NCBI GenBank assembly: GCA_964035575.1
Contig: OZ037857.1
Coordinates: 1,054,001 to 1,118,000, forward strand
Origin: Rhynchopus sp. YZ270_cl-10
Lineage: Eukaryota > Euglenozoa > Diplonemea > Diplonemida > Diplonemidae
DNA length: 64,000 nucleotides
Reading direction: 5' to 3'
The translations under genes and the position numbers were made by a program. Under the pieces are notes generated by a model. The model was not told the origin of the DNA. It worked only from the letters and a program-made list of their open reading frames with translations, and ran no database searches. This document shows, in pieces, positions 30,327 through 39,608 of the stretch; positions within the stretch are counted from its first letter, which is position 1; the number at the start of each line of letters is the position of its first letter.

Positions 30327-31934
30327 ATGGAACCTCCAAAACCCACTGTCCGACGTCGCATGGTGATTGACAGCGATGCTGAGAGTTCTGAATATGAAGG
30401 GATTGAAGATAACACCGGCATTGCTCCTCCTGGGGCGATACCACCAGCTATGGGGGCGGTAAACCCACCACGGCAGGCTAAGGTATCTGCAGCTGATCGG
30501 AGGAGAGAGCAGCAGTGGCGCCGTGACCGCATGCAGTGGGCTACTCCACGGCGCAAGAAGTCTTGGAAGGAGATGTGCACGATCATCGGTGTGGGTGCAG
30601 TTGTCCTCTGTCTTGCAGCACTCTTCCTCCGACCACACAGCGACGACAAATCAGAGCACCACTTCTACAAACAGGACGCCCTAGGTTGTAACGTCTACGT
30701 AACCCACGGCTCCTACTCTGTTGTCTCCCCTATCATCAACTACGTCACCTCGTGGGGCTGCATGATCTTCATGGGCAACCCTTCAGACGAAATCGCCTCA
30801 TTAATCCGCACCATCGAAACCCTCGTTGAATCCAAACCACGCGGTTTTGCCTCAATCACCGAAATCAAAACGGTGGCAAGAAAAGACGGGAAAGAAAAGT
30901 ATCTTCCGTTAGAAGAATTCTATGAGTTGGCAGACACAGAGACGCCGGTTTTGTTTAAAAATATGGCAGGAGATTTTTTTGGGGATGGAATGCCACCATG
31001 GGATATTCCGTTTATTCGTGAAATCTGTGGAAAAAAGGCGGCGAAGGTGTTTTCCTACAATAAAAGCCATTCTGCGACACATTGGGGAGGGATGATACCG
31101 TGGAAGGGGAAGCTCGCCCTCAACACCGTGTTGGATATGGTGTTTAACTCATCGCGGAGTCCGACGGCAGATGGGGTGCCATATCTCCACGATTGGACAC
31201 TCCCTACACAATGCAGTGAGATTTTGGATGAAGGTCTGACGATTCCACAATATTTCGCGAACGACTATCTTCAGCTTCTCGATCATTCTTCACCGTACCG
31301 TGATGAATGGCCGTCCCTCTTTGTAGGACCGAAACATTCTCAAACAGGGGTTCACGTTGACAATCTTGGGTCGCATGCATGGTTGTTACTTCTCTCTGGG
31401 AAAAAGCATTGGAGGACCGTTCGGTCGAATTTCTCTTCGTTAATGTATTCGACTGCGCACAGCTTTGAGTTGGATCTCTTTGACGCTGACTTTGAAAAAT
31501 ACAAGATGGCGTCTCTCATTGATGTGGAAGAGGTGATTCAAGAGCCAGGCGATGTGATATTTGTTCCAGGAGCGATGCTGCATCAGGTCTACAACCTTGA
31601 AGACTCCGTAGCGATTACATCGAATTACATAGACGCGACAGGGCTGCCAAACACAATGAAAGCTTTGAAGGAAGTCGCAACACATGACGAGCGGGTTTAC
31701 TATTTTTTGCGGCAGTTGGAAAGGACGAAGGCTGCAGGGAAGCTTCCTCTCAAGGCGAACAGCAGCCTCCCCTGGGCTGAGTTCAAAGCACAACGCGCAA
31801 AGGCAGCACCAAAAATCGCAATCTTCGAAGAAGAACACGGCATGATCTATCTCCTCATTGCCCTCACAGCGGTTCTGCTGCTAGTCGTAGGTGCGTCGTG
31901 GTGTCTCTACCAGGATCTGGCCCCGGGGTGCTGA
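30327..31934 (+). CDS. Membrane-anchored JmjC (cupin-like) Fe(II)/2-oxoglutarate dioxygenase-type protein
   Basis: 535 residues. A basic N-terminus (RRKKSWKE) precedes a hydrophobic segment at about 83-101 (MCTIIGVGAVVLCLAALFL); a second lies at about 506-526 (MIYLLIALTAVLLLVVGA). Between them is a JmjC domain of the JMJD4/6/8 or cupin_8 kind: WPSLFVGPKHSQTGVHVDNL gives the metal-binding HVD (H343, D345), and GDVIFVPGAMLHQVYNLEDS the distal His (H419). FxNMAGDFFGDG and PYLHDW are also typical. Known relatives hydroxylate protein side chains. By the positive-inside rule the catalytic domain should face the ER or Golgi lumen or the outside. All three metal ligands are present, so activity is plausible; the substrate is unknown. 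Confidence 0.85.
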   Translation: MEPPKPTVRRRMVIDSDAESSEYEGIEDNTGIAPPGAIPPAMGAVNPPRQAKVSAADRRREQQWRRDRMQWATPRRKKSWKEMCTIIGVGAVVLCLAALFLRPHSDDKSEHHFYKQDALGCNVYVTHGSYSVVSPIINYVTSWGCMIFMGNPSDEIASLIRTIETLVESKPRGFASITEIKTVARKDGKEKYLPLEEFYELADTETPVLFKNMAGDFFGDGMPPWDIPFIREICGKKAAKVFSYNKSHSATHWGGMIPWKGKLALNTVLDMVFNSSRSPTADGVPYLHDWTLPTQCSEILDEGLTIPQYFANDYLQLLDHSSPYRDEWPSLFVGPKHSQTGVHVDNLGSHAWLLLLSGKKHWRTVRSNFSSLMYSTAHSFELDLFDADFEKYKMASLIDVEEVIQEPGDVIFVPGAMLHQVYNLEDSVAITSNYIDATGLPNTMKALKEVATHDERVYYFLRQLERTKAAGKLPLKANSSLPWAEFKAQRAKAAPKIAIFEEEHGMIYLLIALTAVLLLVVGASWCLYQDLAPGC

Positions 31935-32543
31935 AAAAAGAGGGTTTTTGAGGTGATTTTTTTTTTTTGTTTTGCAAAAAAAAGTGTGCAAGCGCAAGTG
32001 CTTTGCCCACCCTTTAGTAGATTGTATTGTAAAGATGCATGCATGAGAGGTGATTCATCTTTAACAAAAGGTTCTTTTTTGATAGAGAGCTGCTTGCATT
32101 TTATTTTATTTTTTCTACAACTTCGCGTTTTTCGCCTATCTTTCCAAAATATGATTTCAAAAAAAAAAAGGCCTCAAACTACACGACGACACTGGTCATG
32201 CCATGCACCGAACACAATAACAATCAAGCACAAAACGTTGGCAAGAAATTACAAATATCTGTTCTTGTCACATGACAAGCACTGGCATGTCAAAAAAAAG
32301 CATGCCATGCATAACCTCTTGTCAAGTGTGCTTTGTCATGACAAAGTGTCGTCGTGTATTTTGAATGCAAAACCCCCCCCTCTCCCCCACTCTATCTACA
32401 TTACAATGTCACCAGCAGATCACAGCAACTATTACTGTGCATAGTATACTATAGTAGCCGTGATGTAAAATGGCATCTGATGTAAATGGTCCTCTCCCCT
32501 AATTTCAGCCCTTCAGAAACACACAACACACCTTTTTTATAAA
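31935..32543. other. Intergenic region with a cluster of palindromes
   Basis: No protein-like frame. It holds a GAGAGG-type hairpin (32027-32062), a palindrome cluster (32264-32346), ATAGTATACTAT at 32442, and an acceptor-like CCTAATTTCAG ending at 32508, 35 bp before the next ATG. Confidence 0.6.
32264..32346. promoter_or_regulatory. Palindrome cluster upstream of the 32544 gene
   Basis: CTTGTCA-CA-TGACAAG (32264-32279) and CTTTGTCATGACAAAG (32331-32346) share a TTGTCA/TGACAA half-site; TGGCATGTCA and GCATGCCATGC lie between them. Paired half-sites 200-280 bp before a start codon could be protein-binding sites. That is a guess from symmetry only. Confidence 0.35.
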
Positions 32544-33353
32544 ATGGATGCAATGCGATATCCCGACAGCCTCAGCATCGATGCGCACATTGCCCTGCTC
32601 TGCCGCGATGTTATGTCCGTTGTTTCGGGTACTGCTGCCGCACCCCCTCCTCCTCCACCCCCTGGGCTTCTCCCACTCCCACCTCTGCAGTTACTGCGGC
32701 GTGCCGTACCTGAAGCGGTTGCTGCGGAAGTGTGTGATGTCCTTGCAGAGGTGACCCTCATGAGGCATATTCCTACACCACATTCCTTTAACGACTCTAC
32801 TCTCTCCCGTCGTATCGATGCTGCGTCTGCGTCTCTCCGGTCCTTCGCACTTCATCAGCCCCCTACCTCACCCCAATCTGGTCTCTGCCATTCCCCCGGA
32901 GGCAATATCACGCTCGCACAACGCTTTTCCGTTTCCCCAGAAGACACTTCCGCGAAGGACAGACTCAATGAAAAACGCTCTTACAATGATAGGCTGGAGG
33001 CTTACCTGAAGGAGTTGCGTTTGGAGGAGGAGGGTGGAGGAGGGGGAGGAGGATCGGTAAGAGAAGAGGAGGAGTCAATGTTTTTGACAGTGAATGTGCA
33101 GATTGCGGGGTTGTCGGAAGAGCATCAGGTGACGGTGAGGGCGTCGAAGACAGCGCATTCGTTGCTGCATGCGTTCTCCGAGGCGTTGCAGACTATGTAC
33201 AGCGTCGATGTACGCCCAATGCAACCAATTCTAATTCGCGACACCACCGGAGAAATATGCCCTGGTTCCCAAGGTCTAGGCCTACCTCCTCTGAGCATTA
33301 AAGAAGGGGAAACACTTTCCATTGTAGCGCGGGATGCGAGGGAAGGTTATTAG
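32544..33353 (+). CDS. Unknown protein with proline run and possible ubiquitin-like C-terminus
   Basis: 269 residues from an ATG in ATAAAATGG context. The N-terminal third has a polyproline run (PPPPPPPGLLPLPPL, about 34-48). The middle contains a charged helix (NDRLEAYLKELRLEEE) and a glycine/acidic linker. The last 85 residues (MFLTVNVQIAGLSEEHQVTV ... ILIRDTTGEI ... LPPLSIKEGETLSIVARD) have the strand pattern of a ubiquitin-like or beta-grasp fold. No clear family was recognised. It is probably cytosolic or nuclear, as no signal or membrane segment is present. Confidence 0.62.
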   Translation: MDAMRYPDSLSIDAHIALLCRDVMSVVSGTAAAPPPPPPPGLLPLPPLQLLRRAVPEAVAAEVCDVLAEVTLMRHIPTPHSFNDSTLSRRIDAASASLRSFALHQPPTSPQSGLCHSPGGNITLAQRFSVSPEDTSAKDRLNEKRSYNDRLEAYLKELRLEEEGGGGGGGSVREEEESMFLTVNVQIAGLSEEHQVTVRASKTAHSLLHAFSEALQTMYSVDVRPMQPILIRDTTGEICPGSQGLGLPPLSIKEGETLSIVARDAREGY

Positions 33354-33551
33354 ATAGCTTTTTTGGTTGTAGATGCTTTTTTCAAACTTTAGGCGGATGA
33401 GAGATGTGTTCAGCCTGATTTTTCATTTGCAAAATGCTTAGATTTATGTAGAAAATAAAAAGCCACATCTTTTTTGATACTCTCCTTACCCAACAAAACT
33501 CCCTTTTTTTAGGTGTTATTTTTATTATCCCCCTTTTTTTACACTCCCAAA

Positions 33552-35135
33552 ATGTCTTTGTCACCTAGGTACACTGCTTCGCCGAGCCCGAGGTTTGCTG
33601 TGGTGGAGGATCCTGCGCATGCGGTCTTGAGCCACCACCACGCGGTGAACGACATCTCTGCCCATTCGCACGCTGCTGCTTCGAGTGCGCGGGCGGGTGC
33701 GTTTGCGTCGCAGGCGGCCTCTGCTGGGGCAAGCGCGTCGATGTCGAGGGCAGAGGCGTTAGCGCAGGCGGGGCGGGCGAACTCGCAGGCACACCTTGCA
33801 GCGCATGCTGAGGCAGGTGCGCACAGTACTGCTATTGCGCACTCCCACGCCGTGGCAGGGCATGCTGCTGCAGGTGCGGAGTACGCAGGGCGCACCGCAG
33901 AGATGCACGGTGCCAGCGCACACCTGGCAGCCTCGCAGGCAAACCTCGGTGCAGCAGGCATCGCCACTGCCGTAGCATCCAGGTCTGCCGCAGAGCACGA
34001 TGCTGCTGCCGCCGCTACCTCTGCCCGCGCTACGTCGTTGGAGATGGAGCGCAACACGCGCCTCTCAGAGGCAGGTCTGCACAGAGCCAGAGCCGCTGCA
34101 GCCGGGTCCGACGCTGCGACCGCATGCGAGCAGGAGCGTGTCATTGCGTTGCAGCTGTCCGATGCGCAGGCGTCTGCGGCGGCGGCAAGAGAGAGGGCGT
34201 CCCTTGCGGATCAGGCAGCGGCGGCAGCAGAGGCGAGGAGGCAGCAGGTTGCGGCGTCTGCTGCGGCGGCGTCGGCGGTGGTGCGCGACGCGATGGAGGG
34301 GGAGCGCGCGGCGTGCAGTGCGCTTGCATTTGCGGAGCGTGAGGCGGAGACGTCCAGGGACACAGCGCTGCAGGCGAAGGCGACCGCAGACGCACGCGAC
34401 GAGGCTGCCAGGCAAAGAGCCCTGCAGCACCAGCAGACACACGACCATGCCGTTGCGCTGGCAACACGCGCTGCCTCGGAGGAGGTCAACGCTGCACAGT
34501 CCGCTGCCGTCCTTGCTGCCGCAGCTGCTGCCGCCAAGTCGGCTGGCCAAGAGGCAGGTCTTGCGCACGCGAACGCTGCCGCAGCTGGTGCCCACCTCCA
34601 CCGCCGTGCAGCAGACGAAGGCGTTGCGCACGCCAACGCTGGAGAAGCGCATATGTCTGCCCACCGCGCCCGCGCACACCTTGCGCATAGCGAGGCAAAC
34701 GCTGCCAGAGCGTCCAGCCAGGAGGCAGTGACACGGTCTGCGAGAGATGGTGCTGTGCTGCATGCGTCTGTGGAGAGGCAGAGGCACGCCGCTGAGGCAG
34801 GGCATTTGAGTGTGGCGAGAGCGAACGAGGCTGTGGCGTCCACGACAGAGGTGAGCGCACAGCACGCTGCGCACAGTGCAAGCTACCAGGCCAGCGCAGC
34901 TGCAGCAAACGCGCACCACGCAACCACAGCACGCACCGTCCACGAGCTCAGCCCCCGCAGGCTCGCAGTCATCGACACCCTCTCCCCCCGTGCACGCGCC
35001 CTCGCGCTTTCTGACTACTCCTCCCCCGTTGCAGTTGCGCACGCCCACGCCTCCATTGCTGCCACCACACCCCGCCTGACCTCCCTCTCCCCAGCAAAAT
35101 CCGTCCTCGCTTCGCCCCTCACCGGACGTTATTAG
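33552..35135 (+). CDS. Alanine/histidine-rich helical protein with SPR motifs at both ends
   Basis: 527 residues, dominated by Ala with much His, Ser, Glu and Arg. No Trp and almost no large hydrophobic residues occur in the middle. The core (about 30-470) looks like one long helical rod of short Ala-rich repeats (AHAEAGAHSTAIAHSHAVAG and similar). The ends carry LSPRYTASPSPRF and ELSPRRLAVIDTLSPRARAL, then SPAKSVLASPLTGRY. Ser-Pro-Arg terminal motifs around a helical rod recall cytoskeletal filament proteins, but no family was recognised. A structural role is inference. The start was set at the ATG after the CCCAAA context; upstream frame is leader with a T-tract and AG at 33511-33512. Confidence 0.72.
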   Translation: MSLSPRYTASPSPRFAVVEDPAHAVLSHHHAVNDISAHSHAAASSARAGAFASQAASAGASASMSRAEALAQAGRANSQAHLAAHAEAGAHSTAIAHSHAVAGHAAAGAEYAGRTAEMHGASAHLAASQANLGAAGIATAVASRSAAEHDAAAAATSARATSLEMERNTRLSEAGLHRARAAAAGSDAATACEQERVIALQLSDAQASAAAARERASLADQAAAAAEARRQQVAASAAAASAVVRDAMEGERAACSALAFAEREAETSRDTALQAKATADARDEAARQRALQHQQTHDHAVALATRAASEEVNAAQSAAVLAAAAAAAKSAGQEAGLAHANAAAAGAHLHRRAADEGVAHANAGEAHMSAHRARAHLAHSEANAARASSQEAVTRSARDGAVLHASVERQRHAAEAGHLSVARANEAVASTTEVSAQHAAHSASYQASAAAANAHHATTARTVHELSPRRLAVIDTLSPRARALALSDYSSPVAVAHAHASIAATTPRLTSLSPAKSVLASPLTGRY

Positions 35136-35935
35136 GAAATAGTCTTTTTTTTTTGTTTTTTCCCGAAAAAGCTAGATGATTTTGCCCAATTTTCCCCCTT
35201 AGAGTTTGTGTGTTTTTTTATGAAACCCATGTCTCCCCTTACCCATTCGATATGTTCTAGAGAGAGAGGGAATTTTTTTGTCGAAAATCCTCCCCTGTTT
35301 TCTTTTTCCCAGTTGTCTTTTTTTTTTTTTTGGAGATTTTTTTTTCTTCCAACTTTTTTTTTTTTGGTGCAGATTTAGTGCCTGATTTAAGTTTGAGATT
35401 GTGCGTGGACGAGAAGGGTCATTCAAATCTCGCAAAACTTTCATTGGAAACATCAATGTGTTTGTCCTCAAAAAAAGCGAGGGGGGGTTTTTCTGTTTAA
35501 GCTTCCACCCCCCTGTTCCTGTTCCTCCCTTCCTTCTTGTATCTCATGTTCCCTCCCCTTTTTTTTGTTTGTATACTTGACTGTTGTTTGGTTTTGTGCG
35601 TTTTTCTCTTTTTTTTGTTGGGCTTAAAAACATGAGTCCTACTTTCTACGCACAGCAACGAAAAATGTAAAAAGAAGAAAAAAAAACCGAGTAGGTACCC
35701 CCAAAAAAAAAAAAATTCCCCTGACACCCTCATCAAACAAAGAAGGATTTATATAAAAATGAGCGGATGTGTGTGTATGGGTTATAGACAGGTAACAAAA
35801 CTAATGTAAACAAAAAACAAAAAACAAAAAAAGGTGGGTTGCCCTTCTCTCCTTCTCTTTGTCAATAATTTTTGAAGCTCGCCCTCTACCCCTATTACAT
35901 GACACAACCAGGAGCCGGTGTTGGGTGCTCTAAAA
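35136..35935. other. Intergenic region, T/A-run-rich
   Basis: 800 bp with no protein-like frame and no clear copy of the dispersed families. It contains many T- and A-runs and a short CAAAAAA array near 35810-35830, just upstream of the Vps2 gene. Confidence 0.6.
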
Positions 35936-36813
35936 ATGTCTATCTTTTCCACGCTTTTCGGGCAGAAGAAAAAGACTCCAGAGGAACATGCAAAGGAGTG
36001 GAAGTCGCAAATGCGGACAGAACGTATGTTTTGTATACAATTATAGGTGACAAACCACAGTCTGAAGGTTCATCTTATAACCTTTCTTAGTCAAGCATGA
36101 GAAGATTAAGATTGTTGTTATTCTCATATTACAACAGAACGCAAGCTCGACCGACAGATCAACAATATCCAACGAGCGGAGGCGAAGACACGCACAGAGG
36201 CAAAGCTCGCAGCGAAGAAGGGTGAAAACGAGGCCGTAAAGATCCTTGCCCGCGAGCTTGTACACTCGAAAAAGGCTGTGGGGAGACTATACACGGTATC
36301 ATTCCTCCCCCCACCCCACACAAACTTTTAACACTTCATGCCAATCTCTGCCCCTTTTGAGAGCCCTGCGAGCAACGTAGATCACCCCACCTGGCCTTTT
36401 ACACACCCTCACCACACCTCTCTAAACAGGCCAAAGCGCAACTGAACAGCGTGAAGAACGCATTGGACTGCCAGATGGCGCAGTTGAAGGTTGCAGGCAG
36501 CTTTAAGAAGAGCACCGAGATGCTTGCAGACATGAACAAACTGGTGAGTCTGCGCGAGGTAAGCGAGAACATGCAGGCAATGCAGAAGGAGATGATGAAG
36601 GCCGAGATGATCGAGGACCACATGAACGACGTGATGGACGGTGTGCTGGACGAAGACAGCGACGAGGTGGATGAGGAGGTCGACAATATTGTCGAGCAGA
36701 TCACGGAAGAGGCTCTCAAGGGTGCCAAGGCAGGCAAGACCAACCTCCCCGCAAAGGAAAAGACAAAGGTGGCAGAGGAAGCAGAAGACGAGCAGCAACA
36801 GCAAGACGTATGA
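35936..36813 (+). CDS. VPS2: ESCRT-III subunit of the Vps2/CHMP2 family; three exons
   Basis: Exons 35936-36023, 36138-36295 and 36430-36813 give 209 residues, the usual Vps2/CHMP2 size. Introns are GTATGT...CAG and GTATCA...CAG. Exon 1 encodes MSIFSTLFGQKKKTPEEHAK, the membrane-binding N-terminus. Exon 2 gives the basic first helices (RKLDRQINNIQRAEAKTRTE, ENEAVKILARELVHSKKAVG). Exon 3 gives LKVAGSFKKSTEMLADMNKL and the acidic regulatory helices MKAEMIEDHMNDVMDGVLDE, which match CHMP2 closely. The protein polymerises on membranes with Vps4 in multivesicular-body sorting, cytokinesis and repair. A canonical LxxRL MIM1 tail is not evident at the C-terminus. Intron 1 holds a possible degenerate copy of the CTAAGC hairpin family (36044-36085). 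Confidence 0.93.
36044..36085 (+). repeat. Degenerate CTAAGC-hairpin element inside Vps2 intron 1
   Basis: TAGGTGACAAACCACAGTCT is followed by GAAGGTTCATCTTATAACC. The outer parts (AGGTGAC, GTTCATCTTATAA) match the family consensus, while the GAGAGGCTTAG core is lost. Confidence 0.45.
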
Positions 36814-36864
36814 CACCATATTTTTAAGAAATTTTCCCATTCCATAACTCACGGTGTGCCAATA

Positions 36865-36900
36865 CCTCCGGTGTACGGTGGGGCGTTTATCCTTTCAACT
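36865..36900 (+). repeat. GAACGGTGAGGCGTTTGC-type dispersed element, copy 1
   Basis: CCTCCGGTGTACGGTGGGGC, then GTTTATCCTTTCAACT. Belongs with 40281, 40443 and 52209, whose shared frame is CCG..GA(A)ACGGTGAGGCGTTT, then a short gap and TTTCAAC. Confidence 0.5.
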
Positions 36901-36985
36901 TTTCTCCCCCGGCTTCTCCGCCGGCCAGGGAAGGATCCACAGTTTCCCTCCCCCTGTCTCACCCCCCCAAGAGAAAAAAAAATGA

Positions 36986-37040
36986 TATAGTGGAGCACAC
37001 TCTAGGGTGGCTACACTAATACAACCAAGTTTTCAAAAAC
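36986..37040 (+). repeat. ATAGTGGAG...TTTTCAAAA dispersed element, copy 1
   Basis: Family of about 52 bp: ATAGTGGAGCACACTCTAGG, GTGGCTACACTAATACAACC, AAGTTTTCAAAA, with an A-rich tail after and an A-rich stretch before. Copies at 38444, 51185 and 57818 are in the same orientation. The A-rich 3' tails suggest copying through RNA. Confidence 0.75.
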
Positions 37041-37269
37041 GAAAAAAAAAAAAATTCAAAAATTGAAACCCCCCAACCCACAGGAGCTTGGTGCACGTCT
37101 TGCTGCATTGCGTGGATGATATATACAACAGTGAAAGCCTTGCCACACCTCCACACGCTTCTAGCCCTAACCCCCCCTTATGAAAGATGCTCGCTTTTTG
37201 TGGGCTCCAAAGGGGCGAGAGGTGCCTTTAAGGCATGAGATCTTCTCAACGAACCAACTTCCCTATTTT

Positions 37270-37312
37270 TTAGGTGACCTAAGCAAAAAAAAAGGCTTGC
37301 AATCATCTTTGC
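37270..37312 (+). repeat. CTAAGC-hairpin dispersed element, copy 4
   Basis: TAGGTGACCTAAGC, an A9 loop, then GGCTTGCAATCATCTTTG. The loop has become an A-run. Confidence 0.5.
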
Positions 37313-37531
37313 GAACATTTTTTTTTATTGGTTTCTTTTACCAGTTTCACTCTTTTTTTTTTTGTCTTTTTGCGGATGGCTGTGTGTGTGAAAAGGGTGT
37401 GTGGGTCATTTTATCGGTGCAGGAGTATTGCTGTGTGTAAACTTCTCACCTTCCCCCTTTTATTTTTTGAAAAAGGTGGTGTGTGCATGAGGCACTTTTA
37501 AGTTTTCATTTCTTTTCCTTACAACTGTGCA

Positions 37532-37562
37532 ACACTCCGGGGTTCGATAACCCGCGAAGTGT
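37532..37562. repeat. Stable hairpin resembling a tRNA T-arm
   Basis: ACACT...AGTGT encloses GGGTTCGATAACCC, giving an outer 5-bp and an inner 5-bp stem with a CGAT loop. The GGTTCGAT core recalls a Pol III B box, but no tRNA can be folded around it. Confidence 0.45.
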
Positions 37563-37608
37563 CAGTGCCTGCGTCCCAGATGCGTTTGTTTGCACCTATC
37601 AGCTTCAC
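37561..37608 (+). repeat. TGCCTGCGTCCCAGA-type dispersed element, copy 1
   Basis: GTCAGTGCCTGCGTCCCAGA, TGCGTTTG...GCACCTATCAGCTTCAC. Related copies are at 52326 and 55402. Confidence 0.65.
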
Positions 37609-37876
37609 CTCTTCATTTGAATGTGCCCTCTCTTTTCTTAGGCCCCTTCCTTTCATGCGTTGAGCGGGTTAAATTAAGAGAAAGGCGTCTGTTTACAGCT
37701 GTTGTGTTGTTTGCTTGTTTAACTCTGCTTATGTACAATGTCCATACGACCACACACAATCTGTTTCAACTATCCAAAAGTGGTCAACTGGGAATACACT
37801 TTGCCGTTATTTTTTTTTCTTTTTTCTTTTTTTTTTTTGAGACATTTTTTTCAAACCCCCCCGTTGTACACGTATG

Positions 37877-37971
37877 CTGCCAGATCTGGCCAGATATGGG
37901 GGCCAATATCCCAGACCTGGCTCGTTTTCCAGATGTTAAATCTGGTTTCCAGATCTGGCCAGATCTGGCAG
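37877..37971. repeat. Inverted repeat with 19-bp perfect arms
   Basis: CTGCCAGATCTGGCCAGAT (37877-37895) and its exact complement at 37953-37971, separated by 57 bp. Each arm contains the palindrome CCAGATCTGG, so alternative foldings are possible. Confidence 0.75.
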
Positions 37972-38443
37972 TATCCGTGTTTGCAGTTTTCCAAGGGGAG
38001 TTTTTTTTTTTTAAACACAACCTTAGGTCGAATCACCGTCACGGTTGTTCGTTTCGCTCTTTGAAGACGAGTAGTGAATGCGCAAAACAACATGTCCAAA
38101 AAACCCCCCTCTAGCCAGCTACTTTTGTGCAAAGATAATATTACAAAAAATGTTCCCACCCCCCTCATCCAACGCTCTGTGTCATATTTGGGGAACGACT
38201 TCGCTGGTCGAGGACTTTATTTATTTTTAAACCCAGCGTGAAAAGCGACGGTCTGTGTACAGAGAAGTACATTCAGCTGAGCAAGGCTTTCGTTTGAAGC
38301 TATGTAATGATGTTGTAGCTGATCTGCACGACTTTTTTTTTTTGGGGAGGGAGAAGGGGGGGTTGTGAGTTGGTGTTTTTTTTGTGTGTGAGGGGGTGGG
38401 AGGTGCATGTTGTTCTGGCCCGGACAGACAGCAAAGAAAAAAA

Positions 38444-38498
38444 ATAGTGGAGCACACTCTAGGGTGGCGACACAAATACAACCAAGTTTTCAAAAAAA
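38444..38498 (+). repeat. ATAGTGGAG...TTTTCAAAA dispersed element, copy 2
   Basis: Differs from copy 1 mainly in GGTGGCGACACAAATACAAC. An A9 tail follows. Confidence 0.75.
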
Positions 38499-38562
38499 AA
38501 CCACAACCCTGCACAACATTGTACAACGAAAAATTAGCAAAGATGAGAGGTTCTTTTAAAAA

Positions 38563-38583
38563 TGTGTGTGTGTGTGTGTGTGT
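38563..38583. repeat. GT dinucleotide microsatellite
   Basis: About ten GT units, followed by ATGAGAGGCATCTTTC, which resembles the 3' half of the hairpin families. Confidence 0.7.
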
Positions 38584-39043
38584 ATGAGAGGCATCTTTCA
38601 AATTTTCTTTTTCTTTTTTCTTCTTCTCTTTTTTGCTGTTCTAACTTCAACAAAAAAAAAACCCATTCAGCTCTATTACCCCTATTTTGAGGGCCTTATA
38701 ATTCAAGTCTGTTCTATTGTTAGCAGAGGGGGGACGCAATCCATTCAAATCGAAGCCATTTTTTTTTTGTGACAACTGCCTTGCAAAGGTTGTAGGGGAG
38801 GAAATGAAAACATATCTGAGTTGTGCCCGAATTTTTTTGGTGTGAGCGATGTAAACACGACACAACTTATCCACAGAAAAGTTTTGATTTTGTCCCTACA
38901 CACTCCACAAAAATCCGGTGCGATCAACGAAAAATTCTTTTTCTGATTTCGTTTCTTTCTTTATCAGACTAGCTTAAACTCAGATAACAGTTTTTATTTT
39001 ATGTTCAAAATGTACATTTCAAAGTGTATTTAGTGCATCCTAT

Positions 39044-39072
39044 TATACTTTCTATTCAGTATAGAAAGTATA
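39044..39072. repeat. 12-bp perfect hairpin
   Basis: TATACTTTCTAT, loop TCAGT, then ATAGAAAGTATA. Role unknown. Confidence 0.6.
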
Positions 39073-39608
39073 TGCAACAATTTTTGTTTTTTTTTTTTGA
39101 GTTTCACACTACTCAGTACATCGCGCATTGAAAAGTAAAAGCAAAGCGCTCTCGGTCACTACCCATCCCCGCCTCCCCCTCTCCCTCTCTCGCCAGCTAG
39201 CTATTCAATGCCGAATTGAAAATCTTCATCCCCCCCTCATTTTCTTTCAATATTTCAAAAAAATATTCTCATACCCCAAACCAAGTTGTCCCTGTGGTAG
39301 TTTTTCTCCGACTTCATCCCTCAGAAGCGCGAGATCAACGGATTGTTAGGCCATGCTTTTTTCACACCGAGTATTTGAAAAAAATGAAGATAATTTATTG
39401 AGTAAGCTTTTACCCCTTATACTCTGATATTTCTGTTCTGAGCTTTGCCCTTAGGACACCTACATTACTGTGAAACAGATGTGCCTCCCACCGAGGATTG
39501 GTACAAATGAAGCTCTATCGAGCAAGCTTTTGCCCTAAAACAACTCTGAGATTTCTTTGCCTTACACCTTTTCAACACCCCCCCAAACCAGTATACACAG
39601 TACATCTA

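Larger units (their letters stand above)
36814..39608. other. Intergenic region, 2.8 kb, rich in short repeats
   Basis: No protein-like frame. It holds TGCCTGCGTCC-type elements (36865, 37561), two ATAGTGGAG elements (36986, 38444), a CTAAGC hairpin (37270), an inverted repeat (37877-37971), a GT microsatellite (38563-38583), a hairpin at 39044-39072, and an acceptor-like CCCTTAG near 39450. Confidence 0.6.

Noticed and set aside
33539-35048. Minus-strand frames (201-327 codons) opposite the Ala/His-rich gene
   Set aside because: They mirror the repetitive GCN/CAY codon pattern. The plus frame has the CAAAATG start context and runs full length.
37537-37553. Possible tRNA gene around GGTTCGATAACCC
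   Set aside because: No D-arm, anticodon arm or acceptor stem can be formed at the correct distances.
37590-38114. 174-codon frame containing QIWPDLA-like repeats
   Set aside because: The apparent peptide repeats are translations of the CCAGATCTGG inverted repeat at 37877-37971. There is no start context, and T-runs produce phenylalanine runs.
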